NCBI GenBank assembly: GCA_030699625.1
Contig: JAUYLU010000067.1
Location: 1-6,034, forward strand
Source of the DNA: a bacterium
Lineage (GTDB): Bacteria > Patescibacteriota > Minisyncoccia > Phycocordibacterales > VMEP01
Reading direction: 5' to 3'
Length of the DNA: 6,034 nt
Position numbers and translations under genes: made by a program. This document shows, piece after piece, positions 1 through 5,367 of the stretch (the first letter of the stretch is position 1; every line of letters starts with the position of its first letter). The notes under the pieces are model-generated. The model saw only the letters and a list, made by a program, of their open reading frames with translations. It ran no database searches and was not told the DNA's origin.

Positions 1-71
1 GTCCAAGCCCGGCAGTCATATGCAGAGAGGATAGCCACATGCTATTCTTTTTGCATATTGGAGGCTTGGGC
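1..71 (+). ncRNA. Possible structured RNA hairpin at window edge
   Basis: The + strand can fold into one long hairpin. Positions 18-35 pair with 41-58 as an uninterrupted 18-bp helix closed by a CACAT loop (36-40). An outer 9-bp helix pairs 1-9 with 63-71. Between them lies an internal loop of 8 nt (10-17) opposite 4 nt (59-62). Three pairs of the inner helix (25-51, 27-49, 30-46) and one of the outer (2-70) are G.U. They pair only if the + strand is the RNA; the complement would have A.C mismatches. I do not recognise the family: it lacks the SRP apical motif and tmRNA or RNase P signatures. The left boundary may lie outside the window. It could be a free small RNA, the 3' part of a larger RNA, or the end of an upstream mRNA. 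Confidence 0.4.
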
Positions 72-165
72 TCGAACAGGGAGCGGGGGTCGGGGAGACG
101 CGCATCGTCTCCCCGTGGAGGAAAATGGCGAAGCCATTAGAAACCGTGGGTGTCTAAAGAGGAGC

Positions 166-196
166 GCCTGCCCGCCGAAGCCTCGGCGCAGGCGGG
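166..196. repeat. GC-rich palindromic repeat (CCTGCCCGCC...GGCGGG type)
   Basis: This is an imperfect inverted repeat. CGCCGA (173-178) pairs with TCGGCG (183-188) around the loop AGCC, and GCCTG (166-170) pairs with CAGGC (189-193) across a CC bulge. Alternatively CCCGCC (171-176) pairs with GGCGGG (191-196). From memory, dispersed palindromes of this composition are common between genes in Parcubacteria. Only this copy is visible here, so its status as a dispersed repeat is inferred. Confidence 0.5.
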
Positions 197-215
197 AAGC
201 GACGACGTGAGATTC

Positions 216-235
216 CCTGTCTGCCGACAGGCAGG
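216..235. repeat. Short GGCAGG/CCTGTC palindromic repeat
   Basis: CCTGTC (216-221) and GACAGG (226-231) form a 6-bp stem around TGCC, and a trailing GCAGG makes an overlapping alternative pairing possible. It resembles the short palindromic intergenic repeats I associate with Parcubacteria. It lies 19 nt downstream of another GC-rich palindrome, so the two may form one composite repeat unit. Function is unknown. Confidence 0.45.
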
Positions 236-272
236 CTAGCCCCGCAGGATTGCGCGCAATAAATAAACAGTG

Positions 273-392
273 ATGAAAAAGAAGCCGAAACGGCACAAAG
301 AAAAGAAGACGAAGCTGTGGTTCGCCCACCGGCTCGAAGGAAAGGTGAAGAATGTGGGCATCAGGAAGAAAAAGAAGCGTCCGAAGGCGTAG
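273..392 (+). CDS. Very basic 39-aa hypothetical protein
   Basis: This small ORF encodes 39 residues, ATG to TAG. About half are Lys or Arg, clustered at both ends (MKKKPKRHKEKKTK at the start, RKKKKRPKA at the end) around a short centre with LWFAHRLEG. Such a charge pattern fits a nucleic-acid or ribosome-associated peptide, but I cannot assign it to a known family such as bL34, bL36 or THX. No Shine-Dalgarno is visible; an AT-rich patch (260-265) lies 7 nt upstream of the ATG and might be a weak -10 element. It ends 25 nt before the permease gene. Supporting it as real: a clean start and stop, and a composition unlike random GC-rich frames. Against it: short length and no recognised homologue. 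Confidence 0.5.
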   Translation: MKKKPKRHKEKKTKLWFAHRLEGKVKNVGIRKKKKRPKA

Positions 393-405
393 TCTTTTCC
401 GATGG

Positions 406-411
406 TATAGT
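406..411 (+). promoter_or_regulatory. -10 box TATAGT, leaderless-type promoter
   Basis: TATAGT matches the -10 consensus at five of six bases and ends 6 nt before the ATG of the permease. Transcription normally starts about 7 nt after the box, which would put the first transcribed base at or next to the A of the ATG. No good -35 hexamer is seen 16-18 nt upstream. The AGGA at 412-415 is only 2 nt from the ATG, too close for a normal Shine-Dalgarno. Confidence 0.45.
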
Positions 412-417
412 AGGAAC

Positions 418-1455
418 ATGAACAAGGTCCAGCCGTATTTCCTCCTCGTCCTCGTGGCGGGGTCGTTCGCCCTCGCTTTTTTCATTTTCCGGCCGTTCCT
501 CGCGCCGCTTTTTCTCGCCGCGGTGTTCGCGGTGGTCCTTGAGCCCCTCCACCGGCGCATCCTCCCCGGATTCCGTTCCTTCCCGGGCGTCGCCGCGTTT
601 CTCACCGTGCTCGTCGCCGTCGTCGGCATCCTCCTCCCGCTTACCCTCATCGGCCTCCTCATCGCCCGGGAAGCCGAGAGCCTCTATGCGGCGCTCACCG
701 CGGACGGCGGCGCTTCGCTCTCGACCCCGCTCCTCTATCTCGAATCGTTCATCGAGACCTATTTCCCCGGTTCTGAGGAGTTCTCGAAGAACCTTTCGGC
801 GAACCTCGATGCCTACGTGAAGCAGGGGCTCCAGTGGGTCATCGATAACTTGGGCCGCGCCTTCTCGAGCATCGCCGGCCTTCTCCTCAAGTTTTTCATC
901 TTCTTCATCGCCCTCTACTACCTCCTCCGCGATGGCGCGAAATTCAGGAAGGCGGTCATCGAGCTTTCGCCGCTCTCCGACGCCGATGACGAGGCGGTCT
1001 CGTCGCGACTCGAGCTCGCGGTGAATTCGGTCATCAAAGGGAACCTCGCCATCGCCCTCATCCAGGGCATGCTTACCGCCGTCGGCTTCGCCGTGTTCGG
1101 CATCCCGAACGCCGTCCTCTGGGGCACCGTGGCCGCGCTCGCCGCGCTCATCCCGGGCGTCGGCACTTCGCTCGTCTTCATCCCGGCCATCGCCTTCCTC
1201 GCCGTGACGGGCGAGGGAGGCTCGGCGTTCGGGCTTTTCGTGTGGGGGGTGGCGGCGGTCGGCCTCATCGACAATTTTCTCGGGCCGAAGCTCGTGGGCA
1301 GGGGAATGCAACTCCATCCGCTCCTCGTGCTCCTTGCCGTCCTCGGCGGCCTCGCCCTTTTCGGGCCGGTCGGCATCTTCGTGGGGCCGCTCGCCATGAG
1401 CCTCCTTCTCGCTTTTCTTTCCATCTATTCCGATTCGCGGAAAGGCATCGCATAA
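418..1455 (+). CDS. AI-2E family transporter (PerM/YdiK-like permease)
   Basis: A 345-residue integral membrane protein, close to the usual family length of about 350. Hydrophobic segments lie near residues 7-25, 28-45, 57-83, 150-171, 208-228, 232-260, 265-285 and 300-335, with a soluble stretch (about 85-149) between the third and fourth. Family hallmarks sit in the C-terminal half: ALIPGVGT (243-250), the DNFLGPKLVG block (285-294) and the terminal FGPVGIFVGPLA segment (315-326). Members export small molecules or ions; autoinducer-2 export is documented for only some, so the substrate here is unknown. An in-frame ATG 66 nt upstream would add a very basic, non-hydrophobic leader overlapping the 39-aa ORF. 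I chose 418 because it leads directly into the first membrane helix and has a -10 box at leaderless spacing. The next gene starts 6 nt after its stop. Confidence 0.9.
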   Translation: MNKVQPYFLLVLVAGSFALAFFIFRPFLAPLFLAAVFAVVLEPLHRRILPGFRSFPGVAAFLTVLVAVVGILLPLTLIGLLIAREAESLYAALTADGGASLSTPLLYLESFIETYFPGSEEFSKNLSANLDAYVKQGLQWVIDNLGRAFSSIAGLLLKFFIFFIALYYLLRDGAKFRKAVIELSPLSDADDEAVSSRLELAVNSVIKGNLAIALIQGMLTAVGFAVFGIPNAVLWGTVAALAALIPGVGTSLVFIPAIAFLAVTGEGGSAFGLFVWGVAAVGLIDNFLGPKLVGRGMQLHPLLVLLAVLGGLALFGPVGIFVGPLAMSLLLAFLSIYSDSRKGIA

Positions 1456-1461
1456 GGTACG

Positions 1462-1731
1462 ATGAAAAGAGCTCTCTATCTTTTCCTTTTTTCTTTTCTG
1501 GGCGCCATGGCGGGATTCCTCGTCCATGCCGCAATCGAGATTCCCGCCATCGCTCTTTTGGTGGGCGACTTCGAGCGTTACGGCCTCGGGCTCTCGTGGG
1601 AAGCGTGGGAATTCGTGCATGACGTCGGCACCGCGCTTCTCATCGCAGGAGGCGCCGTCGTCGGCTTCTTGCAGGGCAAGAAATGGTGGAGGGTCGTATA
1701 CGTCGAGCGGCCGCTCGGCATAAGGTATTAA
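1462..1731 (+). CDS. Small membrane protein, function unknown
   Basis: An 89-residue protein with an N-terminal hydrophobic stretch (about residues 4-34, probably one or two helices broken at VHAAIEIP, 21-28) and a second membrane helix at about 57-71. A charged, aromatic linker lies between them (FERYGLGLSWEAWEF, 38-52). The tail is basic and aromatic (KKWWRVVYVERP). I do not recognise a named family. The gene starts 6 nt after the permease stop with a short AAGGT element just upstream, and the flavoprotein gene begins 24 nt after its end, so co-transcription is likely. Buried His22 and the acidic residues Glu26, Glu47, Glu50 and Asp54 might be functional, but this is speculation. Confidence 0.75.
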   Translation: MKRALYLFLFSFLGAMAGFLVHAAIEIPAIALLVGDFERYGLGLSWEAWEFVHDVGTALLIAGGAVVGFLQGKKWWRVVYVERPLGIRY

Positions 1732-1754
1732 AAGCGGCAGTGCACGGAAGCACC

Positions 1755-2330
1755 ATGGACAAGCTGAAAATAAAAATAATCATGGGAAGCACGCGGCCGG
1801 ACCGCTTCAGCGAGCATCCTGCGCGCTGGATTGCGGGCCTCGCGGAAGCGAAAAGGGAGTTTGACGTCGAGCTGCTCGACCTGCGCGACTACCCGATGCC
1901 TTTTTACGACGAGCCGGTCTCGCCCACCTACCGCAAAGGCCCGCCGCACGACGACATGGCGAAGCAGTGGGCGGAAAAGATAAAGGAAGCGGACGGTTTC
2001 ATCGTCGTTTCGCCTGAGTACAACCACGGGTACCCGGCGGTTTTGAAGAACGCCTTCGACCAGGTCTATTTCGAGTGGAACCAGAAGCCGGTGGCCTTCG
2101 TTTCCTACGGAAGCACGGGCGGCGCCCGGGCCGTCGAGCAGCTTCGCGGCATGGCGGTCGAGCTCCAGATGGCGCCCGTCCGGAACGCCGTGCATATTTT
2201 CGCGCCCTGGGACCTCGTCGCGGACGGGGCGCTCAAGGCGGGCGCGCTCGATCCGTACGCTCATAGCGCCGAGAGCATGCTCGTGCAGCTTCTGTGGTGG
2301 ACGCGCGCCCTCAAAACGGCCCGCGGCTGA
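1755..2330 (+). CDS. NADPH-dependent FMN reductase family flavoprotein
   Basis: A 191-residue protein with the flavodoxin-like fold of the NAD(P)H-dependent FMN reductase family (relatives include chromate/quinone reductases such as ChrR/YieF, and azoreductases). The first strand KIKIIMGSTRP (5-15) supplies the GSxR loop that grips the FMN phosphate. SPEYNHGYPAVLKNAFD (86-102) is the family signature near the flavin ring, and SYGSTGGARA (117-126) is the third flavin-contacting loop. These proteins are cytosolic and reduce FMN or use bound FMN to reduce quinones, metals or azo compounds; the true electron acceptor cannot be read from sequence. An upstream in-frame ATG would add 24 residues overlapping the preceding gene. 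The start at 1755 is preferred because it directly precedes the first strand and has GGAAG 4 nt upstream. It ends with TGA, 5 nt before the next gene. Confidence 0.9.
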   Translation: MDKLKIKIIMGSTRPDRFSEHPARWIAGLAEAKREFDVELLDLRDYPMPFYDEPVSPTYRKGPPHDDMAKQWAEKIKEADGFIVVSPEYNHGYPAVLKNAFDQVYFEWNQKPVAFVSYGSTGGARAVEQLRGMAVELQMAPVRNAVHIFAPWDLVADGALKAGALDPYAHSAESMLVQLLWWTRALKTARG

Positions 2331-2335
2331 TTCCC

Positions 2336-2827
2336 ATGAAATATGTTCTCGCGCTTTTATTGCTCGCCGTGCTCGCGGGCGGCTATGTGCTCTACGAGCG
2401 CACCGGCGGCAAAGAAGGGAAGGAACGGGTGTTTCTCTATTATTACAGCGAAGCGAAGGACAAGGACGCTTCGGGGAACATACAGTGCAGCCGGGCAGGG
2501 CTTGTCCCTGTCGAACGCTTCCTCCCGAGAGCCGAAGACAGAAAAACGCTCATCGAAGAAGCCGTGAAGCTTCTCGTCCGCGGCGAACTTTCTGAAGCGG
2601 AAAAAGCGCAAGGCATTTCCACCGAGTATCCGCTTCCCGGACTCTCGCTTTCGGACGCCGAGCTCGAAAACGGCACGCTCACGCTCCTGTTCGAAGACCC
2701 TTCGAACAGGAGCGTCGGCGGTTCGTGCCGCGTCGGCATCCTCTGGTTCCAGATAGAGGCGACCGCGCGGCAGTTCGAAGAGGTGCGGTCGGTGAAGTTC
2801 GCGCCCGAGGAGCTTTTTCAGCCGTAA
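2336..2827 (+). CDS. Membrane-anchored GerMN-domain protein
   Basis: A 163-residue protein with an N-terminal hydrophobic helix (about 3-20) and no lipobox cysteine, so probably a signal anchor with the rest outside the membrane. The body (about 31-155) matches the GerMN pattern: a first strand RVFLYYYS, then V..ERFLPR with a helix and a 'LLVRGELSEAEKAQG' segment (79-93, like the family's LL.GP...E...G), 'LENGTLTLLFED' (110-121) and a helix holding IEATARQFEEVRSVKF. GerMN domains occur in spore germination protein GerM and in actinobacterial lipoprotein LpqB. Outside spore formers they are exported domains of unclear function. Cys51 and Cys131 are the only cysteines and might form a disulfide. 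It starts 5 nt after the flavoprotein stop; an upstream in-frame ATG overlapping that gene would put 14 polar residues before the anchor and is less likely. Confidence 0.8.
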   Translation: MKYVLALLLLAVLAGGYVLYERTGGKEGKERVFLYYYSEAKDKDASGNIQCSRAGLVPVERFLPRAEDRKTLIEEAVKLLVRGELSEAEKAQGISTEYPLPGLSLSDAELENGTLTLLFEDPSNRSVGGSCRVGILWFQIEATARQFEEVRSVKFAPEELFQP

Positions 2828-2851
2828 CGGCCCCGCCGCGCGCCCGTCCGG

Positions 2852-2857
2852 TATACT
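2852..2857 (+). promoter_or_regulatory. -10 box TATACT, leaderless-type promoter
   Basis: TATACT matches the -10 consensus at five of six bases and sits in an otherwise very GC-rich 36-nt gap. It ends 6 nt before the ATG of the sigma gene, the same spacing as the box before the permease gene, so the transcript would begin at or next to the ATG. No convincing -35 hexamer or Shine-Dalgarno is present. This box also argues for ATG 2864 over the in-frame GTG 2858. Confidence 0.5.
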
Positions 2858-2863
2858 GTGGCT

Positions 2864-3445
2864 ATGCACCGGGACGACGAGCTCCTTCTCGAGAGGGCCA
2901 AGGAAGACCCGGGGGAATTCGAAAAGCTCTACCGCAAGTACCGCGCGTCCGTTTTCAATTACCTCTGGTACCGTGTCGGCCACGACAAAGAAGCGGCCGA
3001 AGACCTGACGCAGGAGACGTTCCTCCGCGCCTTCAGGAGCCTTTCGCGCTTCGTGCACCGGAAATTCTCCTATCTCACGTACCTCGTCCGCATCGCCCAC
3101 AACCTCCTCATTGACCACTACCGGAAGCCCGCCGCGGCGAAACTCGAAGCGGCGGGGGAGATTCCATACGAAATGCTCGGGGACATCGAGCGCAAATCGG
3201 AAGCCGCTTCGCTCTGGCGGGCGGTCCAGGAGCTTCCCAAGGGAAACCGCGACGTCCTCCTCATGCGGTACCTCGACGAGATGCGGATCGCCGACATCGC
3301 CCGGGTCATGGGCGTCACCGAGAACGCGGTGAAGCTCAATCTCTCGCGTACGCGCAAGCGCCTCGCAGGCCACCGCTATCTTTCGGCGCTTCGCCGTTTC
3401 GGCAAGGCGAAGCGGCCCTATCGCGCGCCTTCGTTCCTTGCATGA
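2864..3445 (+). CDS. ECF-like RNA polymerase sigma factor (sigma-70 family)
   Basis: A 193-residue sigma factor of the two-domain type. Sigma-2 spans about 13-90: EFEKLYRKYR (18-27), the core-binding segment AAEDLTQETFLRAF (44-57), and the promoter -10 recognition helix ending LVRIAHNLLIDHYR (74-87). A linker (90-112) follows. Sigma-4 spans about 115-170: ELPKGNRDVLLMRYLDEM, then the helix-turn-helix IADIARVMGVTENAVK (142-157) and LSRTRKRL. It directs core RNA polymerase to a specific promoter set. A basic tail (RRFGKAKRPYR) extends past sigma-4. ECF factors are usually paired with an adjacent anti-sigma gene. None follows here: 440 nt of non-coding DNA come next, and the upstream GerMN protein has no zinc anti-sigma motif. 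An in-frame GTG 6 nt upstream is an alternative start. Confidence 0.9.
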   Translation: MHRDDELLLERAKEDPGEFEKLYRKYRASVFNYLWYRVGHDKEAAEDLTQETFLRAFRSLSRFVHRKFSYLTYLVRIAHNLLIDHYRKPAAAKLEAAGEIPYEMLGDIERKSEAASLWRAVQELPKGNRDVLLMRYLDEMRIADIARVMGVTENAVKLNLSRTRKRLAGHRYLSALRRFGKAKRPYRAPSFLA

Positions 3446-3650
3446 CACCTTTGTGCGCCTCGTTCGTTATCTATTATGTAACCGAAAACCGCATAGGACG
3501 CACGCACGCCTGACGGCGCCATTGCCGCGACTCGTGTCGCGGCGGACGGAGGGGGTAACCGCCGGAGGGGGCATCCTCCGCCACCATGCAGATGCATTTC
3601 GGTTCGCAGGGCGTTCGGTCGATGCGTCCCGCACGTTTTCGTAATAAGCT
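3446..3650 (+). other. Gene-free GC-rich region, possible small RNA
   Basis: No convincing gene is present. A possible promoter lies at the left end: TTGTGC (3451-3456), 15 nt, TATTAT (3472-3477), a weak match with short spacing. Downstream are a perfect 8-bp hairpin (3524-3531 with 3536-3543, loop TCGT), two copies of GGAGGGGG (from about 3547 and 3564), the second able to pair with CCTCCG (3574-3579), and a near-perfect palindrome ATGCAGATGCAT (3585-3596). The stretch then runs into an intrinsic terminator. A structured transcript of about 200 nt (about 3484-3680) would explain this layout. A long 3' untranslated region of the sigma mRNA is the simpler alternative. I recognise no RNA family. 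Confidence 0.35.
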
Positions 3651-3680
3651 CAAAGCCGCCTCGGGGGCGGCTTTGATTTT
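3651..3680 (+). terminator. Intrinsic terminator
   Basis: A perfect 10-bp stem, CAAAGCCGCC (3651-3660) with GGCGGCTTTG (3666-3675), closes a 5-nt TCGGG loop and is followed by ATTTT. It lies 206 nt after the sigma gene stop, so it would end either the sigma transcript with a long 3' tail or a separate small RNA. It also insulates the helicase promoter that starts 18 nt later. Confidence 0.8.
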
Positions 3681-3697
3681 GGGAACCTCGGGCGCGA

Positions 3698-3726
3698 TTG
3701 ACAAAAGCAGATTTTTAGCACATAAT
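3698..3726 (+). promoter_or_regulatory. Sigma-70-type promoter of the helicase gene
   Basis: A perfect -35 hexamer TTGACA (3698-3703), a 17-nt spacer and a -10 hexamer CATAAT (3721-3726, five of six matches) form a near-consensus promoter in an AT-richer patch. The expected start is about 3733, giving a leader of about 153 nt before the helicase ATG. It is by far the strongest promoter in the window and lies just after the terminator. Confidence 0.85.
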
Positions 3727-3732
3727 GGCAAT

Positions 3733-3885
3733 AACCTAATCTCATCGGTTTTCTGTGTGGGAAGCAAAGCTTCCGAATACCCAGTAGTAGAGCCCTCATC
3801 TGGCTTTATCCAACCTCTCGAGACGACTAGTCGAATTTTTATTTTAAAAGACTAGAGGTTAAGGGCTTTTTGCCCCGATAAAGCT
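3733..3885 (+). promoter_or_regulatory. Structured 5' leader of the helicase mRNA
   Basis: The leader contains a hairpin GGAAGC-AAA-GCTTCC (3760-3774). It also has a nested set: GCTTTATC (3803-3810) pairs with GATAAAGC (3877-3884), ending two bases before the ATG; inside it AACCTCT (3812-3818) pairs with AGAGGTT (3854-3860), with CTAGTC (3827-3832) and GACTAG (3850-3855) as an alternative continuation; and a small GGGC-TTTTT-GCCC hairpin (3863-3875) follows. A competing 7-bp pairing, AGAGCCC (3789-3795) with GGGCTTT (3863-3869), crosses the outer helix, so it would form a pseudoknot or a switch. The outer helix would bury the ribosome-entry region. Long leaders are known on cold-shock helicase mRNAs; regulation here is inferred from pairing only. 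Confidence 0.5.
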
Positions 3886-5112
<1,227 letters not shown>

Positions 5113-5113
5113 C

Positions 5114-5284
5114 ATGAAGCCCTTTCCCTACGCTCCCTCGAAGAAAACCTTCCATAAAGGGGGAAAATGGATAGAGAAGCCGTCGAAGACCCAGGTCTTC
5201 GCGTGTTCGTGCGGCGCAAAATACATCGTCACGCGCGAACCGCAGGCGAGCTGCATCAAGTGCATGTACAAGAAGGGAACATAA
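5114..5284 (+). CDS. Small zinc-ribbon protein (56 aa)
   Basis: A 56-residue protein with a basic N-terminal half (KPSKKTFHKGGKW) and a four-cysteine zinc-binding pattern: C31-x-C33 in the knuckle ACSCGAKY, and C47-x2-C50 in SCIKCMYK. This CxC...CxxC spacing fits a minimal zinc ribbon, often nucleic-acid binding or ribosome associated. I cannot name the family. The ATG lies one base after the helicase TAA (TAACATG), which suggests translational coupling and equal dosage with the helicase. A longer in-frame start at 5006 would overlap the helicase motif V-VI region and is rejected. A partner role with the helicase on RNA is inferred from position and charge only. Confidence 0.8.
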   Translation: MKPFPYAPSKKTFHKGGKWIEKPSKTQVFACSCGAKYIVTREPQASCIKCMYKKGT

Positions 5285-5290
5285 TGACTA

Positions 5291-5321
5291 CGCACAACCG
5301 CCCCTATGGGGCGGTTGTGCG
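5291..5321. terminator. 14-bp GC-rich hairpin, probable terminator
   Basis: CGCACAACCGCCCC (5291-5304) pairs perfectly with its complement at 5308-5321 around a TAT loop, starting 6 nt after the zinc-ribbon stop. Strength and position suggest a transcript end or a 3' stabilising hairpin. No T-tract follows, only CTATTGATG, so it is not a canonical intrinsic terminator. The symmetric stem would read the same from either strand. Confidence 0.55.
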
Positions 5322-5350
5322 CTATTGATGCGCCGGTTCCTCTAATTTGC

Positions 5351-5356
5351 TATGCT
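5351..5356 (+). promoter_or_regulatory. Possible -10 box TATGCT
   Basis: TATGCT matches four of six consensus bases and lies 11 nt before the adaptor ATG, in the only AT-rich patch of the gap. The predicted transcript would have a leader of about 5 nt and no Shine-Dalgarno, consistent with the near-leaderless layout elsewhere in the window. TTGATG (5325-5330) is the nearest -35-like hexamer, but its 20-nt spacing is too long. Confidence 0.3.
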
Positions 5357-5367
5357 CTGAATTATTG

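Larger units (their letters stand above)
72..272. other. Gene-free, hairpin-rich region
   Basis: No convincing gene is present. The stretch holds a perfect 10-bp hairpin (91-100 with 106-115, loop CGCAT), a small 6-bp hairpin (124-129 with 133-138, loop GAA), an overlapping alternative (137-141 with 153-157, plus 143-145 with 149-151), two GC-rich palindromic repeats listed separately, and a perfect 12-bp palindrome ATTGCGCGCAAT (249-260). No T-tract follows any hairpin, so none is a standard intrinsic terminator. The region could be a structured RNA continuing from 1-71, a repeat-loaded spacer, or the leader of the 39-aa ORF. These options cannot be separated from sequence alone. Confidence 0.5.

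Noticed and set aside
1..71. tRNA, tmRNA 3' end or SRP RNA
   Set aside because: CTCGAAC at 71-77 resembles a T-loop but has no flanking 5-bp stem or acceptor, no CCA end follows, and the hairpin lacks the conserved SRP apical loop.
1..210. Open + strand frame entering from the left edge, 69 codons to a TGA
   Set aside because: It crosses the long hairpin and the GC-rich repeat, uses codons unlike the other genes (ATA, TTG, AGA, TAT) and ends in an Arg/Pro-rich low-complexity tail. The tail end of a gene cannot be fully excluded without upstream sequence.
166..235. Start of a CRISPR array
   Set aside because: The two palindromic units differ from each other, are not evenly spaced beyond two copies, and no cas-like gene is present.
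361..1620. 419-codon open frame on the minus strand opposite the permease
   Set aside because: Its Glu/Arg/Asp/Gly-rich composition with no domain is the mirror image of GC-rich membrane-protein codons; the + strand frame has clear family motifs.
2357..3448. 363-codon open frame on the minus strand across the GerMN and sigma genes
   Set aside because: It spans two genes with recognisable domains and an intergenic promoter, and shows no motif of its own. It is a codon-bias artefact.
3547..3580. RNase P-like or riboswitch core suggested by GGGGGTAACCGCC
   Set aside because: Only a short resemblance to a conserved RNase P stretch. None of the other universally conserved RNase P blocks is present nearby.
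3586..3855. 89-codon + strand frame between the sigma and helicase genes
   Set aside because: It runs through a clear intrinsic terminator, a near-consensus promoter and the leader hairpins, and has no recognisable domain.
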